Positions 60,800-64,000 of a stretch of DNA of 64,000 bases are shown in pieces. The DNA is from Bacillota bacterium. Lineage in GTDB: Bacteria > Bacillota > Bacilli > Paenibacillales > Paenibacillaceae. Positions within the stretch are counted from its first letter, which is position 1. Each line of letters opens with the position of its first letter. The notes below the pieces were generated by a model. The model saw nothing but the letters and a program-made list of their open reading frames with translations. It did not search any database and was not told the DNA's origin. The translations under genes and the position numbers were made by a program. The stretch covers positions 124,001 through 188,000 of the forward strand of contig JAEWPC010000049.1 in assembly GCA_023460795.1 (NCBI GenBank), in the 5' to 3' direction.

Positions 60800-62353
60800 A
60801 TGGAACACTTGCAGACTTTAACGTGGACCGATGCGTGGTATTTGGCCCCCGAAGTAACGTTGTCGATCGCGACGATCGTGCTTGCGCTTCTCGATCTCAT
60901 CTTGCCTCGTCGGGTTAACCGGAACTTGATCGGCTGGCTGACGTTAGCAGGGCTGCTAGTGTCGGCGGTATTCGTCGTATGGCTCATGTTCGATTTCAAA
61001 GATCTCAAAGACGCCGCTCAAGTTCATAGCCTACTCGGCGGCAGCTATCGGATCGACGATTTCGGCAACTTGCTCAAGCTTGTCTTCATCGGGGCATCGG
61101 CCTTCATCGTATTCTCATCGCTCGGTACTATTCGTGACGAAGATGTGCCGATCAAAGGCGAGTTCTATTATCTCTTGCTCCCGGCGGTACTCGGCGCAAT
61201 GGTAATGTCTTCTTCGGGCGATCTCATTACGCTTTTTGTGGGGCTAGAGCTTCTCAGTATTACGTCTTACATTCTCGTGGCAGCCCGCAAAAACGCGAGC
61301 CAATCGAGCGAAGCGGCGTTTAAATACGTCGTGACCGGAGGAGTCGCGTCCGCGATCATTCTATACGGGATGTCGTTCCTGTACGGAGTGACGGGAAGCA
61401 CGAATCTGGCTGACATGATGAGCGGCATGCAAGGAGCAATAGAGTCAAGCGAAGCGTTGATCTACGTCAGCCTGTTCCTCATGACGGCAGGGTTCGCGGT
61501 GAAGCTGGCGCTGGCTCCGTTCCATGCTTGGGCTTCCGACGTCTACCAAGGCGCGCCGACGCCGGTTACGGCTTTCCTAGCCGTCGTCGCCAAAGGCGCG
61601 GCCTTCGCGATGCTGTATCGTATTTTCTTCATGTTCATGACGTACTTCACGCTGAATTCGGGTATGAATGAAGTTGTGGATCGGATGAAGAACGACGTAT
61701 TCCTCGGCCTGGCGGTATTGTCCGCCGCGGCGATGATCGTCGGTACCGCCGGGGCGCTGCGCCAGCGTAACGTAAAGCGGCTGCTTGCGCTTTCCGGCGT
61801 TGCGAACGCGGGGATTCTGATCATTCCGCTCGCACTCGATCTCACTCGGCTGCACTCGTCGGTATTTTCCGAGTTTATCTACTACCTCATTGCATATGCC
61901 GTGATGAACATCGGCGCGTTCTCCGTCTTGACGATCGTCTCGAGGAGTTCGGGCAATGACTCGATTTCGGGGTTTGCGGGACTGTACCACCGCGCTCCGT
62001 GGACGGCAGCCGGGATGACCGTGCTGCTCTGTTCGCTCGCCGGACTCCCGGTAACCGGGGGGTTCTTCGGTAAGCTGTTCATCCTGTTCGCGACGGTTCA
62101 GACGAAGACCTACTGGCTGGCCGCGATCTTGCTCGTCACTACCGTTGTGTCTTATGCGGTCTACTTCTCCTTCATCCGTCAGATGTATCTAAGGAGCGGA
62201 GAAGTCGATTCGGGCTTGCGTATGTCTTGGCCGGCTTCCGTAAGCATTTGGTTGTGCGTTGCCGGTACGCTGGCGCTTGGTTTCTTGCCAAAACCGATCC
62301 TGGAATGGATCGATAAGCTGTTCGAACTGCCGTACGATATGCTATTGAGTTAG
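60800..62353 (+). CDS. nuoN: NADH-quinone oxidoreductase subunit N
   Basis: 517 residues, antiporter-like, about fourteen helices. LFVGLELLSITSYILVAARK and KLALAPFHAWASDVYQGAPTP are diagnostic. Last gene of the operon; nuoE, nuoF and nuoG are absent from it. Confidence 0.97.
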   Translation: MEHLQTLTWTDAWYLAPEVTLSIATIVLALLDLILPRRVNRNLIGWLTLAGLLVSAVFVVWLMFDFKDLKDAAQVHSLLGGSYRIDDFGNLLKLVFIGASAFIVFSSLGTIRDEDVPIKGEFYYLLLPAVLGAMVMSSSGDLITLFVGLELLSITSYILVAARKNASQSSEAAFKYVVTGGVASAIILYGMSFLYGVTGSTNLADMMSGMQGAIESSEALIYVSLFLMTAGFAVKLALAPFHAWASDVYQGAPTPVTAFLAVVAKGAAFAMLYRIFFMFMTYFTLNSGMNEVVDRMKNDVFLGLAVLSAAAMIVGTAGALRQRNVKRLLALSGVANAGILIIPLALDLTRLHSSVFSEFIYYLIAYAVMNIGAFSVLTIVSRSSGNDSISGFAGLYHRAPWTAAGMTVLLCSLAGLPVTGGFFGKLFILFATVQTKTYWLAAILLVTTVVSYAVYFSFIRQMYLRSGEVDSGLRMSWPASVSIWLCVAGTLALGFLPKPILEWIDKLFELPYDMLLS

Positions 62354-62367
62354 CATGACTTTAGTAG

Positions 62368-62412
62368 CGAAAGCTGCCCAAGGCGATAGCGAGTTGCCGA
62401 GGGCGGCTTCCT
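62368..62412 (+). terminator. Hairpin after the nuo operon
   Basis: AAGCTGCCC can pair with GGGCGGCTT (one G-T pair) across about 20 bases, with an inner short stem; no T-run follows, so termination is uncertain. The remaining bases to 62516 hold the start of the protease gene's leader and nothing else recognised. Confidence 0.45.
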
Positions 62413-62516
62413 GCTGTCATGACCAAAGACCCGATTTTTGTGCAGAAAGAAGGGAATTGCTGTCGAAAATAGAATGGGATATGTATACCGAATGCAGTCC
62501 CAAAGGCGTGGTTGGA

Positions 62517-64000
62517 ATGAGGAGTAGCGTATTCAGGCTTTACGGCACGAAGCGCTTAACACTTTGCTTCATCGCCATATGCAGCTCAATGACGCTGATC
62601 ATGCCGAGCGGGATCGAGCAGGTACGTTCTCTACCGACGCATGAAGTCAGAATCGCCTCTCTGGTCCGAGTACAAGCGCTTGAGCCCGCGTCCGGCAAAG
62701 ACACGGCAGCTTTCCTGAAAGAGTCGGGATTCACGACGGCGTGGTCGATACTGAAAAACGACGTAACGTCCACGGTTGCCGTCATTGATACCGGCGTTGA
62801 CCTGAATAATCCTCTTCTGAAGCCGTTTCTCTTGCCTGGCAAAAATTTCGTTAATGCGAATCGAAGACCGCAAGACGACAACGGTCATGGAACCGCGGTA
62901 GCAGGCATTATCGCCGCGGTTGCGGAGGCAGGCGAAACTTCCGGCAAAGCGAGGTGGAAGGGACGGATATTGCCGATCAAGGCACTCGATCAGAACGGCT
63001 CCGGCGATGAAGGCAAATTAACGCAAGCTATTGCTTATGCGGTTGAAGAAGGCTCGGACATCATCGTCCTATCCCTAGGGTTAAGGCGCGATGCGCCTAA
63101 CTTGCGCGAAGCGGTCGAAGCCGCCGAGAACAAAGGCGTTCTGCTCGTAGCCGCGAGCGGCAACGATGCGGCCGCGCTTGGTTCCAAAGCCGCCGTACAG
63201 TACCCGGCTGCTTACGCTAGCGTATTGGCGGTTTCCGGCTCGGAAGGCATTCATCCGATCGCTCAGTCTACCGCCGGCCCCGAAATCGATCTAAGCGCCT
63301 CCTGGACCGTGGATACGCTTGCCATTGGCGGCGGTCGCGTCACGATGGTAGGAAGCTCGATGGGCGCTCCGCAAGTAGCGGCAGCGGCGGCCATGCTGAA
63401 AGCGATGCATCCGGAGTGGAAGCCGATACAGCTTCGCGAGAGACTGCGCGGATCTGCCCTTAAGCCGGAATCCGCTCCTTGGAGCGCGAGCCTCGGCTAC
63501 GGCTTCCTTGCAGCAGATCAGGCGATTCAGCCGAACGCGGTCATGGATTGGCGGGAACCGAATGATACGAGGGCAAAGGCGGGTATTTTCCCGCTGGGGA
63601 AAGAAGTGGCTGGAGGATGGGGCAATTCCGGCGATGTCGACTGGTATTCGTTAACGATTCCGTATAACGGAACGCTCGCCATCCGTAAAGGGTCGGCTAA
63701 GCTATCCTTGTTCGCGGGCAAAAGCTCCGACGAGACGGCACCGCTCGGTTCCTCGAATTCCGAAGAGACCCGGTGGCAGCTTCAGTCGGGAGAATATTGG
63801 CTGAAGGTCTCCAGGGGGGCGAATACGGCTTCTCAAGGAGCCTATCCGGCTTACAGGCTGACGTCGAGCTTCGTAATGGCGGCTGACGCGCGCGAGCCGA
63901 ACGATTCGGCGGCTACCGCATCAACGTTGCCTGCTCGCAGCCAGCAATGGACGGGTACTTTCCATAAGCGGACCGACGAGGATTGGATGACGATCACTCT
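62517..64000 (+). CDS. Secreted subtilisin-like serine protease (S8) with PPC-like domains, 3' end cut off
   Basis: At least 494 residues; the frame is open to the window edge. A signal peptide (about 1-35) leads to a short segment and the S8 catalytic domain (about 84-330). The triad is Asp91 (AVIDTGVD), His124 (NGHGTAVAG) and Ser281 (GSSMGAPQVAA; the usual motif is GTSMAAPHVAG, so it is slightly divergent but intact). There is no long I9-type propeptide. Two pre-peptidase C-terminal-like repeats follow, each beginning EPND and containing DWYSL or DWMTI (about 340 and 462 onward). The ATG at 62517 is the first in frame and has AAAGG upstream. Confidence 0.9.
   Translation, partial: MRSSVFRLYGTKRLTLCFIAICSSMTLIMPSGIEQVRSLPTHEVRIASLVRVQALEPASGKDTAAFLKESGFTTAWSILKNDVTSTVAVIDTGVDLNNPLLKPFLLPGKNFVNANRRPQDDNGHGTAVAGIIAAVAEAGETSGKARWKGRILPIKALDQNGSGDEGKLTQAIAYAVEEGSDIIVLSLGLRRDAPNLREAVEAAENKGVLLVAASGNDAAALGSKAAVQYPAAYASVLAVSGSEGIHPIAQSTAGPEIDLSASWTVDTLAIGGGRVTMVGSSMGAPQVAAAAAMLKAMHPEWKPIQLRERLRGSALKPESAPWSASLGYGFLAADQAIQPNAVMDWREPNDTRAKAGIFPLGKEVAGGWGNSGDVDWYSLTIPYNGTLAIRKGSAKLSLFAGKSSDETAPLGSSNSEETRWQLQSGEYWLKVSRGANTASQGAYPAYRLTSSFVMAADAREPNDSAATASTLPARSQQWTGTFHKRTDEDWMTIT

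Overview
The window looks like chromosomal DNA of an endospore-forming, low-complexity-envelope Firmicute of the Paenibacillaceae (Paenibacillus/Cohnella type). The evidence is a GC-rich Bacillus-like backbone with spoIIR, a spore germinant receptor operon, an S-layer-homology protein, YesM/YesN-type two-component systems, and the gene order prfA-prmC-spoIIR-ywlC-mntP-ywlE-rpiB-ywlG-glyA-upp-mnaA-atp, which matches the B. subtilis order with insertions. The genus is an inference; no rRNA or tRNA gene is visible.

Layout. 1-5.7 kb: end of a lipoprotein gene, ychF, a secreted two-repeat protein, prfA and prmC. 5.7-14 kb (mostly minus strand): a xylose/ribose-type sugar ABC transporter (binding protein, double ATPase, permease) behind a CcpA-like operator, with a three-gene sensory unit (membrane-anchored sugar-binding protein, YesM-like kinase, YesN-like AraC regulator). 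14-20 kb: spoIIR, ywlC, mntP, ywlE, then a ZTP riboswitch with its terminator in front of rpiB-ywlG-glyA. 20-27 kb: a vanR-vanS-vanY-type cluster whose vanY is interrupted by an in-frame TGA, namA, an orphan protease-propeptide protein, an ArsB/NhaD-type permease and small proteins. 27-33 kb: upp, mnaA and a gerA-gerC-small D-subunit-gerB operon with a sigma-G-like promoter. 33.4-40.8 kb: complete atpZIBEFHAGDC operon. 41-44 kb: a DnaA-box array, dps, and an AT-rich agr-like quorum-sensing locus. 44-52 kb: REC-BTAD regulator, a frameshifted double-kinase hybrid sensor and an SLH surface protein. 52-62.4 kb: 11-gene complex I operon nuoABCDHIJKLMN without nuoEFG. The window ends in a subtilisin-like protease gene.

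The most unusual material lies between genes. Four intergenic spacers (after ychF, prmC, glyA and atpC) hold arrays that share no sequence with each other but share a repeat period of about 50-52 bp, and each unit carries a short dyad. Next to the fourth array is a separate array of DnaA-box-like 9-mers, five of them in one orientation at 21-22 bp steps. The agr-like locus has a receptor-like membrane protein, AgrB, a 40-residue AgrD missing from ordinary gene calling, and a stand-alone LytTR regulator, but no histidine kinase or receiver domain. These three are the best candidates for something not yet described.
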